DNA of 34,581 nucleotides from a bacterium (GCA_030690305.1 JAUYHB010000007.1:1-34581), one strand, 5' to 3'; counted from the stretch's first letter, positions 23,402 to 33,100 are shown. Program-made: numbers and translations. Notes: a model not told the origin generated them from the letters alone.

Positions 23402-23430
23402 TTTACTTCCCTCCTTTTTTGTAGTATAAT
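23402..23430 (+). promoter_or_regulatory. Promoter of rnpB
   Basis: TTTACT (23402-23407), a 17-nt spacer and a consensus TATAAT (23425-23430). The first base of helix P1 lies 7 nt later at 23438, which fixes the spacing used to judge leaderless starts elsewhere. Confidence 0.8.
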
Positions 23431-23437
23431 TAGGGGA

Positions 23438-23946
23438 GTTTTCCGTACCGGATAGTTACGCCAGTTTTGTCTGCCGTAGGCAGTTACAAAAGTGAGCGTC
23501 CCGACCCGTTCGACGGGCTCAGGGTCGTCCTGAGTTTTATCGAATGGACGAGCCTGTCGAGGGACAGTCCTTCGACTCACCCTAGAGGGTTCACTCAGGA
23601 CACTCAATTTTGCACCGCCTCCGGCGGGCAAAATTGGTGAGGAAAGTCCGAACACTTATCCGCCGTTGAGGCGGAAAGAGTAGCGGGTAACGCCCGTCCG
23701 AAGTAATTCGCGAGGTGCGAGCAGAGACGCTTCCAACGAAAGAAGGGAGCATCCGCCGTAAGACGGATGAGCTCCCAAGGTAACTTGGGAGGTGAAACGG
23801 CTAAATCCTTACTTGAGTGCAAGGTCGTACTGTTTCTCTAAAGAAACTTTGTGCCGCTAGAGGTTATCGGCAACGATAATCGGAGATAAATGGCTATCGC
23901 CATCCGAAAGGATGCGTACAGAATTCGGCTTATAGGTACGGAAAAC
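23438..23946 (+). ncRNA. rnpB: RNase P RNA with a large P3 insertion
   Basis: This is the catalytic RNA that trims tRNA 5' leaders. P1 pairs 23438-23449 with 23935-23946, and P2 pairs GATAG near 23451 with CTATC near 23894. The conserved core GAGGAAAGTCCG begins at 23639, with GGGTAACGCCC, GTGAAACGG, GAGTGCAAGGTC and ACAGAATTCGGCTTA downstream. P3 is closed by CCAGTTTTG (23461-23469) and CAAAATTGG (23629-23637). The interval inside P3 is 159 nt, far longer than usual, and brings the RNA to about 509 nt instead of about 350-400. A bidirectional terminator follows. Confidence 0.95.
23470..23628 (+). repeat. Palindromic repeat insertion inside RNase P helix P3
   Basis: It contains the inverted pair GTCCTGAG (23527-23534) and CTCAGGAC (23594-23601), CGACCC/GGGTCG (23502-23507 with 23522-23527), and cores such as TTCGACGGGCTCAGG and CCTGTCGAGGGA. 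These resemble dispersed palindromic repeats known from many bacterial genomes. Terminal hairpins CTGCC GTA GGCAG and ACCGCC TCC GGCGG flank it. Confidence 0.75.
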
Positions 23947-23954
23947 AAATATAA

Positions 23955-23990
23955 CAAAACTCCCGCCTCAACGGCGGGAGTTTTGTGTTT
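23955..23990. terminator. Bidirectional terminator of rnpB and the surface-protein operon
   Basis: A 13-bp stem (23955-23967 with 23973-23985) ends in TTTTGTGTTTT on plus and TTTTGTT on minus. Confidence 0.88.
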
Positions 23991-24000
23991 TATATATCTT

Positions 24001-25455
24001 CTACAATCCCGGATTGATTTTTACCGCCTTCCCCATTTGATACAGTTGCCTGATTTCGGTTGTTGTCAGGGCCCGATTATAAATACGGACTTCGTCAATA
24101 ACTCCATTCAAGTAACTTCCGTCCGGCCGTCTGCCAATTTGGACTGTGGCACTTGAAAACGTGGGAATATTCGATTGCGTCAATGTATCGTTGTCCAAAA
24201 CGTTATCAATATATATGCTCGCGTTGTTGTTGCTTAGCGTTGTCGTATCGGTAGTAAAAACAGCGACAACAAAGTGCCAATTTCCATCGTTTACCGCACC
24301 CACCGATTTTCGAGAAACAGCGTTTGGAGCCCCCGCTTTTGTAAGCGCTTCAAGAATACCCGGTGATATCATACGGAACACCCAACCGCTTTGGCTTCCC
24401 CCGCTTGTCGCCCCCTTGCTAATAATAACTCCGCTACTGCTTGTAGTTTTTACCCACGCCGAAACGGCAAATGTTGTATCTTGAAAAAATGTGTTTGCGG
24501 TCAAACCGGTAACGTTTACATAGTCATTAATTCCATCAAATGTAAGCGCTTGTCCGACACGCCCCCCGATTTTTGCGGTTGATGTCGCGCCGCCGACAAA
24601 CCCAGCGTGGTTTGCGGACACAGAGGTGTCGGTAATGACGTTATCGGTAATATCGGGACCGTTAAACGACCAGTAACCCACAAGACCGCTTGTTACTTGA
24701 TTGTTTTGATTGACGCCTCCAATTCGCACCGCGCCGGAGTTATAAAGCGCCTGTACTTCGGAAGCAGAGAGAGCTCGGTTATACACGCGAACCTCGTCAA
24801 TCGAACCGTCGAAATCGAAATCCGTACTTCCATCGGCATGTTTACCTATGAATGTGTTTGAGCCAAGACCGCTGTAAGAAATGGAGGAGGCCTCTGTCCC
24901 CGACCCTTCTTCAACTCCATCAACATAAAATTTTTGGGAATTGCCTGAATCATTAAAGACATATGCAAAATGATGCCACCCAGTACCTGCATAATCGGTA
25001 CTGGTTATTGTCTCCAGCCACAATGTTCCGTTATAAAAAAAACCGACGGTACCACTGGTATCATCAAGGCGGATAGCGATATGGTCACCGAGAGAAATAA
25101 GTTCGGCTCCGGCGGCATCGGCACTATCTAACTTGGCCCACCCGGTAATGGTGATATTTACAGGACTACCCAAAAGACCGGTTACTTGAACGAAGTCGTC
25201 ACCGTCAAAATCAAGGGCCTTGCCCCGCTTTCCATTTATCCATGTCGCCCCGGTAATTGTGCCGCTCCGTTGATTACCAGAAAAATCCGTGGCAACCGTT
25301 CCGATTCCTTCATTAAATGACCAATAACCGATAAGGCCGAGTGCCGTCGGCGGTTTTACGATTGCGAGAGCAGGGTACGGAAAAAGCAACCCGCAAAAAA
25401 TACTTACCGCAAGAAGGGCAAATACATTATTCCTTTGTAGAGTTAAAATTTCCAT
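24001..25455 (-). CDS. Secreted protein with two LamG-like (concanavalin A-like) domains
   Basis: A 484-residue secreted protein. A signal peptide (residues 1-31, ending PYPALA) is followed by two Laminin_G_3-type lectin-like domains at about 37-235 and 255-480. Each opens with GYWSFN(E/G) and DxSGN/VSANHAG patterns and closes with IDEVR(V/I)YNRAL and a short LY helix. LamG-like sandwiches usually bind carbohydrates or proteins. Its first codons overlap the end of the upstream anchor gene by 13 nt, so the two are translationally linked. It is the last gene of the operon and a paralogue of the gene at 26083-28239. Confidence 0.88.
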   Translation of the reverse strand: MEILTLQRNNVFALLAVSIFCGLLFPYPALAIVKPPTALGLIGYWSFNEGIGTVATDFSGNQRSGTITGATWINGKRGKALDFDGDDFVQVTGLLGSPVNITITGWAKLDSADAAGAELISLGDHIAIRLDDTSGTVGFFYNGTLWLETITSTDYAGTGWHHFAYVFNDSGNSQKFYVDGVEEGSGTEASSISYSGLGSNTFIGKHADGSTDFDFDGSIDEVRVYNRALSASEVQALYNSGAVRIGGVNQNNQVTSGLVGYWSFNGPDITDNVITDTSVSANHAGFVGGATSTAKIGGRVGQALTFDGINDYVNVTGLTANTFFQDTTFAVSAWVKTTSSSGVIISKGATSGGSQSGWVFRMISPGILEALTKAGAPNAVSRKSVGAVNDGNWHFVVAVFTTDTTTLSNNNASIYIDNVLDNDTLTQSNIPTFSSATVQIGRRPDGSYLNGVIDEVRIYNRALTTTEIRQLYQMGKAVKINPGL

Positions 25456-26048
25456 GTTTTAAGAACTTCCTGAAGAATATTCTGGGTAGAAAGCGGACTG
25501 CTGAACTGGTATAAATATCCTCCATGTATAAACCACACTTCACGTGTTTTTCCCGAACCGTTGTCGCTTAAAAAAGTGATGCCTGTTCCGCCATCCGACA
25601 CGTTGATTTGTTGCGATTCTTCGATAACCAAATCGGGAATTTCGTTCAGAAGCCTTTCGGGGGTCAAGGTTGTATCTTCTTCGGTAAAGGGAGTCGCATA
25701 TACTTGAAAACCATTCGTATGTTCGGGATTTTGGACTATAACGATGGTTCCGTCTTCCCCTTCGGCAAATCTGCCGACAGTCCAATCTTTTGGATATATG
25801 AAGCTAAAACCGAGAGAGTCTTTATGTGTCTTACCCTCTGACATATTTTCCGATTCGGCAACAGGAATGGAATCCGAGCCGGTATTGTCGTTGGTCAATG
25901 CCGCACTAAAATCAATTATTCCCAAAGGACTTTGGGTTTCGGTGGGGGAAAAGTTTGTTTGGAAAAAGAAAAAGAGAATACCCGCAAGAAAAACCGCTGT
26001 AATAGTTCCCCATATTTTTGCGTTTTTGATATCTCTTGATTGGTTCAT
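25443..26048 (-). CDS. Membrane-anchored small secreted protein, paralogue of 28236-28778
   Basis: A 201-residue protein. One N-terminal transmembrane or signal-anchor helix (about residues 13-30, IWGTITAVFLAGILFFFF) precedes an outside domain with FSFIYPKDW, FQVYATPF, TREVWFIHGGYLYQFSS and the C-terminal VLKTWKF. The same pattern (FSFRYPQG, FQIYITPY, TREIWWLHGGYLFEVTT, IIKTVEF) is present in the 28236-28778 product. No named family is certain. The ATG at 26048 is chosen because the frame further upstream overlaps the preceding gene. The start codon sits at the end of an (AT)9 run. Confidence 0.75.
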   Translation of the reverse strand: MNQSRDIKNAKIWGTITAVFLAGILFFFFQTNFSPTETQSPLGIIDFSAALTNDNTGSDSIPVAESENMSEGKTHKDSLGFSFIYPKDWTVGRFAEGEDGTIVIVQNPEHTNGFQVYATPFTEEDTTLTPERLLNEIPDLVIEESQQINVSDGGTGITFLSDNGSGKTREVWFIHGGYLYQFSSPLSTQNILQEVLKTWKF

Positions 26049-26064
26049 ATATATATATATATAT
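26047..26064. repeat. (AT)9 dinucleotide run at a start codon
   Basis: Nine AT units end in the ATG of the anchor gene at 26048, in the 34-nt gap after the LamG gene. This is a site prone to slippage. Confidence 0.9.
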
Positions 26065-26082
26065 TGAATATTTTTTACCGGA

Positions 26083-28239
26083 TTACCGTCCCATATTATA
26101 CAATTGCAATACCTCGGAAGCAGTGAGTGCTTTGTTATATATCCGAACTTCGTCGATGGCACCCTTATAATAATCAGAGTCAACATCAATTGGACGACCG
26201 ATGCTTGTTTTAGCCGGAGCAGCTGTACGATTAAGGTTTGCCGATACATTTATAACCAATTGACCGTTGCGATAACCTTGCAGTGTGGTTCCATTCGATG
26301 TATATACCACATTGTCCCATATTCCTGGTCCACTTGCGGCAATCTGTGTATCGGCGGCTACACCAGTAGGATAGGCGTTCTTAAAAATATTCCAGTAGCC
26401 GTCCTGAAATCCTAGAATTATTGATCGACTATCAGTACCCAATGCTTGACCATAATCTATAAGATACTGATTCACCGTAGTACCCGCAGGTTTGGCCCAT
26501 AATGAGATTGTAACACCTCCATTTGTGCCCCCGGAAAAGACCGAATTGATGACATAGTCATTTATCCCATCAAACTGCAATGCCTGACCGACCTTCCCGA
26601 TAGTTTTTGCCGACGATGTCGCACCTCCAAAAAATCCCCCGTGGTTTCCGTTCCCCGACATATCAAGCACTTGGTTTGTGGTTATGTCCGCCCCGTTAAA
26701 CGTCCAGAAACCTTTAAGATTGCCCTGCTGGAGTTGCGTCTGTGAGGAGTTGACCGCCACTCCCAACTGATATAAAGATTTGACTTCGCTTGCTGAAAGT
26801 GCGCGGTTGTATACTCGGACTTCGTCAATCTTGCCGTCAAAAAAAGTATTCGGGCCACCTCCCGAACCGAGGTTTCTTGCACCGATAGTAAACGGTTGCC
26901 CGGAAAAATTCATACCGCCATCACTTTTTGTCGTAGCGGCGGGGTGTGCAGTGTCTTCCCCGTCAACATAAATAATGTTCTGCCCGTCGGCGTCGTGCAC
27001 GGCGACAATGTGATACCAGCGGCGGGTAGCCAAAGACGCAGAGGATGTAACCGTGTCATAATCGGCAGTGCCCACCGCGTCACCCACATACATTTGGGGA
27101 GTGGTAACGGTTGTGCCAAGACCGAGAGTAATTTGCATCAATGAACCGTTGGCATCATTGTCATATGCTCCTATGATATTTTCCTCGCCGGTCGGTGAGT
27201 CGTCCAGATACACCCAAGTAGAAATGGTCATATCGGTAAGGGACGGACCAAAACTTGTCTTAATATAATCATCCGCTCCGTCAAAGCTTAATGCTTGGCC
27301 GGTTTTCCCGACAGTTTTTGCCGTTGATGTTGCCCCATTGATGAATCCCCCGTGGTTACCGTTGACTGACACGTCGAGAACTTGATTCGCGGTAATGCCT
27401 CCCCCATCAAACGACCACATTGCAAGGAGACCGTTGGTTAGAAAATAATTTTTTGAAGCGTTGATTTTTGCAATGCGGGCTTCATAAATCGCTTTAATTT
27501 CTGCGGCGGAAAGAATACGGTTATAAACGCGGATTTCATCAATACGCCCGTCGAACTCATTTGTCCCACAGCTAATTCCAATATGCAGGTTATTCGCTGA
27601 ATCGTTATCGGGAGAACTGGCAGGCGTGTTGGTTTCCGAAACCGCTACCGATGCCCCGTTGTAATAAAGAGAAGGGTTGTTGCTCGACGAACCGCTATTA
27701 TAGGTCACAGCCACATGTTGGAATGTCGCGCCGAACGAGAGCACGTCACTGGTAGTTCTCCACCGACCAACACCACCTGTCCACTGGTAAGAAAAAGCAA
27801 AACGACTTGTCGTATCAAGGGCAAGCCTCCACCCATCAGCACCACATCCATATTTGTTAACAATGTTCCCCGCACTGCTATCCCCCAAATCATCGGGGGC
27901 AATCCATGCCATAACGGTTATTTGCCGAATGTTATCAAGGGAAGTTCCACTACCGGCGCTGACACAGGAACTACCGGAACAGCTGTTGTTTACCTGCTGA
28001 AAATCAAAAGCATTGTTTACTTTCCCGGTGGTCCAAGCACCCCATGTTCCCGTAAATACAGCATTGTTTCCGTTGCCGGAATAGTCATTCGCTCTTGTTC
28101 CTGTTCCCTCGTCGAATGACCAGTAGCCGACAAGGCCAAGGTTGTTTGGTGGTCTAATAATTCCCGCAGCGTATACAACGCACGTCTGAAGGCTAAGAAG
28201 TGCGAGAAGTATGAAAATTTTTGTAACAGATCTAATCAT
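26083..28239 (-). CDS. Secreted protein with three LamG-like domains
   Basis: A 718-residue secreted protein. A signal peptide (residues 1-24, ending VVYAA) is followed by three Laminin_G_3-type domains at about 35-255, 268-500 and 505-715. They start with GLVGYWSFDEGTG, GLLAMWSFDGGGI and LKGFWTFNGADI, and each ends with IDE(I/V)R(V/I)YN and a LY-containing helix. The first domain has extra cysteines (NSCSGSSC, YGCGADG, SCGTNEF), likely disulfides. The start overlaps the stop of the upstream anchor gene by 4 nt (ATGA), indicating translational coupling. It is probably a surface adhesin or glycan-binding protein. Confidence 0.88.
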   Translation of the reverse strand: MIRSVTKIFILLALLSLQTCVVYAAGIIRPPNNLGLVGYWSFDEGTGTRANDYSGNGNNAVFTGTWGAWTTGKVNNAFDFQQVNNSCSGSSCVSAGSGTSLDNIRQITVMAWIAPDDLGDSSAGNIVNKYGCGADGWRLALDTTSRFAFSYQWTGGVGRWRTTSDVLSFGATFQHVAVTYNSGSSSNNPSLYYNGASVAVSETNTPASSPDNDSANNLHIGISCGTNEFDGRIDEIRVYNRILSAAEIKAIYEARIAKINASKNYFLTNGLLAMWSFDGGGITANQVLDVSVNGNHGGFINGATSTAKTVGKTGQALSFDGADDYIKTSFGPSLTDMTISTWVYLDDSPTGEENIIGAYDNDANGSLMQITLGLGTTVTTPQMYVGDAVGTADYDTVTSSASLATRRWYHIVAVHDADGQNIIYVDGEDTAHPAATTKSDGGMNFSGQPFTIGARNLGSGGGPNTFFDGKIDEVRVYNRALSASEVKSLYQLGVAVNSSQTQLQQGNLKGFWTFNGADITTNQVLDMSGNGNHGGFFGGATSSAKTIGKVGQALQFDGINDYVINSVFSGGTNGGVTISLWAKPAGTTVNQYLIDYGQALGTDSRSIILGFQDGYWNIFKNAYPTGVAADTQIAASGPGIWDNVVYTSNGTTLQGYRNGQLVINVSANLNRTAAPAKTSIGRPIDVDSDYYKGAIDEVRIYNKALTASEVLQLYNMGR

Positions 28240-28778
28240 TTTTTAAACTCCACGGTCTTTATGATATCGCGAATCCAAGTATCAAGAGAGGCATACGTGG
28301 TAACTTCAAACAGGTACCCCCCATGGAGCCACCAAATTTCTCTTGTTTTTCCTAAAATTGGAGCTTCGCTTATAAACGTTGCCGCAAGAAAATCTTCTCT
28401 GATATTTTCTTCTTTTAAGTCAGTCACCGGCCCTGATGCGTCATAAAGAATGCGGTCACCGGTAATGGTGCTCTCTTCGTAGGGAGTGATGTATATCTGA
28501 AAACTTGTCTTTACGTCATCCGGTTTTTGAAAAACAATCGTGTGAGCACCGTTTTTTTCCTCAAATTCTTCAAATATGAGTCCCTGCGGGTAGCGAAAGG
28601 AAAAATCATATTGCTCATTTGTGTACAAAACATTTTCATTCGGCTTGCCTTCACCTATTACTTTTAAGCGTGAGATGTTGCTGCCCAGGCCGCCTTGGCC
28701 CACTAATATGTATGTTCCCCCAGCCCCAAGGGTTAAACCAAGTATGAATACTGTTAATATGTATCGTGTATTTTTCAT
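28236..28778 (-). CDS. Membrane-anchored small secreted protein, paralogue of 25443-26048
   Basis: A 180-residue protein with an N-terminal signal anchor (about residues 7-26, ILTVFILGLTLGAGGTYILV) and an outside domain. That domain shares FSFRYPQG, FQIYITPYEE, the ILGKTREIWWLHGGYLFEV core and IRDIIKTVEF with the gene at 25443-26048. The shared domain resembles small PsbP-like or lipoprotein-type domains, but I cannot name a family. A purine-rich AGAGGGAAAGG lies just before the ATG. The stop overlaps the start of the following LamG gene. Confidence 0.75.
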   Translation of the reverse strand: MKNTRYILTVFILGLTLGAGGTYILVGQGGLGSNISRLKVIGEGKPNENVLYTNEQYDFSFRYPQGLIFEEFEEKNGAHTIVFQKPDDVKTSFQIYITPYEESTITGDRILYDASGPVTDLKEENIREDFLAATFISEAPILGKTREIWWLHGGYLFEVTTYASLDTWIRDIIKTVEFKK

Positions 28779-28803
28779 GCCTTTCCCTCTTTACTTCGTA
28801 ACT

Positions 28804-30195
28804 CTAATTAATGATAAGCCGTCCGGACAGTAAAATGAGCCTGCCGAAACGCAGAACACGCGGCTCCCCAACTGACGCCGATGTCGGTATTGTGTAGCTA
28901 ACCGCCAATTTTGGTCGCTTAGTGGTCGTGGCATAATACTTGCTTCGGCCTCTTGTGTTGCCGCTTGAATCCTGTATCCATATGCCATTGTTTGGCTTGG
29001 TTCCATCAACCCAATCTTGAACTAAGTCAGCAAGAGCCGACCCCGTAATATCTTGCTGAAACTCTCCATATCCGGATTGTCCTGCGGTGACATTAAAACT
29101 GCCCAAGGAACTACTTAGGACGGTTGAGAGATCGCCGGTACTTCCCGACCATCGTGTATCGGTAGTATCATCAATAAATTTGTAGTTAGCCCCGGTATTG
29201 TAGGTATAACCGTCAGAGCCCATATCGACCCATGGGCCTCTGCTATCGGGGTCGGTCAAATATCCCCAGTAGTTCGTAGCGTTGTTATAACTTTCGTATA
29301 ACCAGAGACTTATTCTGGCACTGCTTATTATTGCATTAGAGGGTATGGTTGAAATGTCCCAAGAAAAAAGGTTGTTGCGACCGTCGCGCAGATAAATTAT
29401 GCTGGTTTCCTGATAATTATCTGACCAGGAAACCGTCCATAAGTTTTCACTACCTGAATAACCCGCAACCCCTTCTTGGAAAGACGCGTCTATAGCAGAG
29501 GGGTCCTTTGCCCATGACGCAACAATACTGGAAGCCCGGTTGTACTGCGTAGAAGCAGTTACTTGATATTGCTTGTTTGTCTGAGTACTTGTTTCAACTC
29601 CAGAAGCTCCTGCAAACGGTGCGCCACCGGTTATTGTGTTAAAGTCTTCCCGTTCGGTAAGCGGTGAGGTCCATGAACCCCAGGTTCCGGTGTTTCCGTT
29701 ACAAGCTCCCATAACAACCAAACCGTCTGCGGGGGTATCTATTGAGGCTTCGGTCGTGGTAAGGTTAACGCCGTCAAAATCGGTTCCGTAGTCATTTTGT
29801 CCTGATTGGCTTACTCCGGTAAATGACTGGGCAATAATTCCACATTCTGCTCCTGAACAACCGCTGGTAATTGTGACATTTACCGTGCCCGAGGAGCTTC
29901 CTAAATCGTCATCATCGCAATAAAAAAGCGTCTGGTAGCTACCACCTCCACTTGAGTTAACCCCCTCAACGACTTGCGTACAGCTTTTGCTGTCAACCGT
30001 AACAGCCGGATTGATATCTGTTGCTATTTCGTCACATATACCCACAGTAACCAGACGGTCACCTGTTTGAGAACCGATATCGAGAGTGATAGTTGTTGCC
30101 GCTCCGAAATTTGAATCAACAAAATAGATTGCCGCCGAAGAAACGGTGGGTATTAGAAAGAAAGTTAATATAATAAATAGGTATGATACTTTCAT
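28804..30195 (-). CDS. Secreted protein with C-terminal DNRLRE-like domain
   Basis: A 463-residue secreted protein. After a signal peptide (residues 1-21, ending VSSA) there is an N-terminal beta-rich domain with paired cysteines (about 22-235). A DNRLRE-type beta-sandwich follows (about 240-435), recognisable by SIIYLRDGRNNLFSWDIS, IPSNAIISSARISLWLYE, ALADLVQDWVDGTKPNNGIWI and RPKLAVSYT. Related sandwiches occur in carbohydrate-binding secreted proteins. The ATG follows the stop of the tail-fibre-like gene by 2 nt, so the two are co-transcribed. The start has no Shine-Dalgarno, consistent with coupled translation. Confidence 0.82.
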   Translation of the reverse strand: MKVSYLFIILTFFLIPTVSSAAIYFVDSNFGAATTITLDIGSQTGDRLVTVGICDEIATDINPAVTVDSKSCTQVVEGVNSSGGGSYQTLFYCDDDDLGSSSGTVNVTITSGCSGAECGIIAQSFTGVSQSGQNDYGTDFDGVNLTTTEASIDTPADGLVVMGACNGNTGTWGSWTSPLTEREDFNTITGGAPFAGASGVETSTQTNKQYQVTASTQYNRASSIVASWAKDPSAIDASFQEGVAGYSGSENLWTVSWSDNYQETSIIYLRDGRNNLFSWDISTIPSNAIISSARISLWLYESYNNATNYWGYLTDPDSRGPWVDMGSDGYTYNTGANYKFIDDTTDTRWSGSTGDLSTVLSSSLGSFNVTAGQSGYGEFQQDITGSALADLVQDWVDGTKPNNGIWIQDSSGNTRGRSKYYATTTKRPKLAVSYTIPTSASVGEPRVLRFGRLILLSGRLIIN

Positions 30196-30197
30196 AA

Positions 30198-33100
30198 TTA
30201 ATTGGTGCTTGTGGAAGTTGCGGTTACCGGTGGTTCGGGTTCCGGAAGAGCTTCAACAATTACCTCCCTCACGGCTTCAAGCGCCTGATTTCCTGCCACA
30301 TCGGTAACATTGTACGTTACTTGATAACTGCCCGGTGTATTTGTGTCGACCAGATTTGCCGTAACAATAGAAGCACTAATGTCGCCGTCCACGTCATCGT
30401 TTGCGGTCGCTCCCTCATCTATATATGTATCCCCTTCCGTAACAGTAACCGAACCTGCTCCAATAAGACTAATTATCGGCGCTGTCGTGTCCGTAACTTC
30501 CGGTTCGGGTGTCGCTTCGTCTCCTACAATAACAGTCCGATCGGCTGTTGCAGTGTTTCCGGCATCATCGGTCGCGGTATATGTAATCGTGTGTGTGCCG
30601 GCAACCGATGTGTCGATTGAAACGCTCGTGGTAATTACACCATTAAGGTATATATATGTAGTTGTGTTTTCGTCCTGGTCATCGGTAATTACCGCTCCAA
30701 GGTCGGCATATGAGGAGCCCACGGCTATTTCTGCCGGATTATTACCTTGAATCACGATAGTGGGAGGAGTGACGTCGGAGATTCCTTGCCCACCGCTTTC
30801 CGATCCGGTGCCTCCGGATTGATTAGAACCGGATGACCCGTTCTGCGAGGCAGCTGTTCCGGCAAGTAGTCCGTCCAGTTGTTCCTTCGTGACACACGTC
30901 TCTCCATTATCGTCAGAAATACACAGCGTGTCGGTATGAACTTCTTGGGCAAACAATTTGCCGATGCCATTTGCTGCATTCGCAAGCCATTGAGTAACAC
31001 GTGAGAACATGTTGGAGAAGAAGCTTTCTGTAAAAGATTGTGATTCCGAAGTTGTGGTGGCTGTTGTTGAGGCAAGGGTTTCAAGATTGAGATTCAATTC
31101 CTGTATCGCCTGAACAGTAAGACCGGTGATTCGCTCAAAGTGGAGGGTAAGCGGCACGCCGTTATAGTCGTAGTCAACAAGTCTCGGGTCGACAAGCTCG
31201 ACTTCTTCGGCAATCAAACCGACAGCCGCCGAATTTTCTCTCGGAGATGTATATTCTTTTTTGTAGTCAAATGACACGACATGGAGTTTTGACAGAGTAT
31301 CTAGCGCTTCTCCTGTTTCTAGAGTCACAACATTTTCCTTGAATCGTATTGAGGAAGGCGTACATGTACCTCCACCCGCATCGGTTATGTCGTCACCCGA
31401 CGTGATACATACCGCATTTCCCGTTCCGGACGAGGTAAGGCCATCGAAAGAAACCGTTCCGGAAACAGAAAGTGTGCGCCACGGGCTAGAAGTTCCGATA
31501 CCAAAGACAGCAGGACCTCTCGGGTCAAGAGAGAGTGCGGTTGATGTTGCGCTTAATGAATCTGTCGAGGTACCGATACGAAAGACACCGTCTATGTTTG
31601 AGAGCAGAACATGTTTTCTATCAGTTGTGGCGTTACTGTCAGTAAGGGCAAGGTACGGAGTCGATGAAGCAATTTGGAGACCCCAATTTGGTGTTGTCGT
31701 ACCAATACCAACGTTACCACCACCACTAACAGTTAGTTGTGCGGTGTCATTTGTTCCGATTCTTAAATCCGCATTCGCCGACGATATCAAAAATGCCACA
31801 TTAGGATCATCTGAGCCACTTCCGCCAAGTTCAATTCCAAATTCTGCAAAACTGTCGTTAACAACACGGACAGCGGTATATTCCGTGCTGTCTGTGCTTT
31901 GAATTTCAATATCAGCATCTCCGGTTCCTATGATTTGAAGTATTTCCTCCGGTGCCAGTGTGCCAATTCCTACAAAGCCACTCGAATAATCAACCGCAAA
32001 GGTGGAACCATCAACAATGAGCCCCCCCGCAAACGTCGACGTTGCCGTTGTCGACGTCGCATGAAAGTATGGAGCGGCGATTTGTCTCCAGACTTCAAGA
32101 CCACCTGCGAAGGTTGAAGTGCCCGTACTCGTTATTTTTAGAGCCGATGAAGTGGCGGCTGAAACCTGTGAGAAGATGTTGGTGCCGTAGGTAAACTCAA
32201 GTTCGCTTCCTCCACCTCCGCCCGTTGCATCCGTGCCGCAATAGAAATCACCTGACGTGGTTGCTTTAACATCACAATCTGCAGAGGTCATGGTGGAAAC
32301 TTGGAGACCTCCGGAATTAATACGAAGACCCGCAAGTGTTGAAGTTGCAGAAGCATTGAGACGTGTTGTTTCAACTCCAGCGCTAAATGTTGAAGATGCT
32401 GTTGGACTGTTTTGAATGCTAATGGTACCGTCGGTTGAAAAAATTCCACCATCTGAAAGGAAAATTGAGCCTGAGCCTGTCTGAAGGGTGCCTTTTACCC
32501 ACAAGTTTGAAGAAAAAGTGGATGTAGCATTCGCCCCTGTACCCAGCACATCAATGAATCCCTTAAAGGTTGAGGTTGCGGTTGTCGAGGTCGCAGTAAA
32601 GTATTGAGCAACCGCTTCTCCGACAACACTTAATTTTGCATATGGGGAGGTGGTACCAATGCCGACGTTGCCGGCATTGGTAATGGCAAAGAGTGTGGAA
32701 GAGGCGGTATTGGTAACGTTAAATACAGGAGCTGTTGTGGTTGCGCTCCAGACGGTGAGAGTGGCTGATGGAGAAGTTGTTCCAATCCCAACACGCCCAT
32801 TTTGGATTCCCCCGACGCCATCAGATTGGGCATAGACGGTAAGTAACGGGTTTCCATCGATTTGTGCCGTGTAGCTTTCAACGGTACCGGCGGACGCGGA
32901 GGAAGTGACCGGCATATCTATCCATGAAAGTATCCCGGCATCCGTGTCAAAAGAGAGAGCTCCAAGATTTAAGTTTGTAACACTTGTAACACCGCTTGAA
33001 AAATCGTATTGAAGAGCACCGCTACCGACATCAAATCCCCCCGCCAAAGTTGACGTCGCTGTGGTAGAGGTCGCGGTAAAATTTCGTGCAACCACTTCTC

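Noticed and set aside
26049-26249. Upstream extension of the second anchor protein
   Set aside because: The extra residues overlap the C-terminus of the LamG gene in another frame and lack a signal anchor. The anchor begins after the ATG at 26048.
31339-31902. 187-codon open frame on the plus strand inside the fibre gene
   Set aside because: It mirrors the repetitive S74/fibre coding sequence on the other strand and has no independent support.
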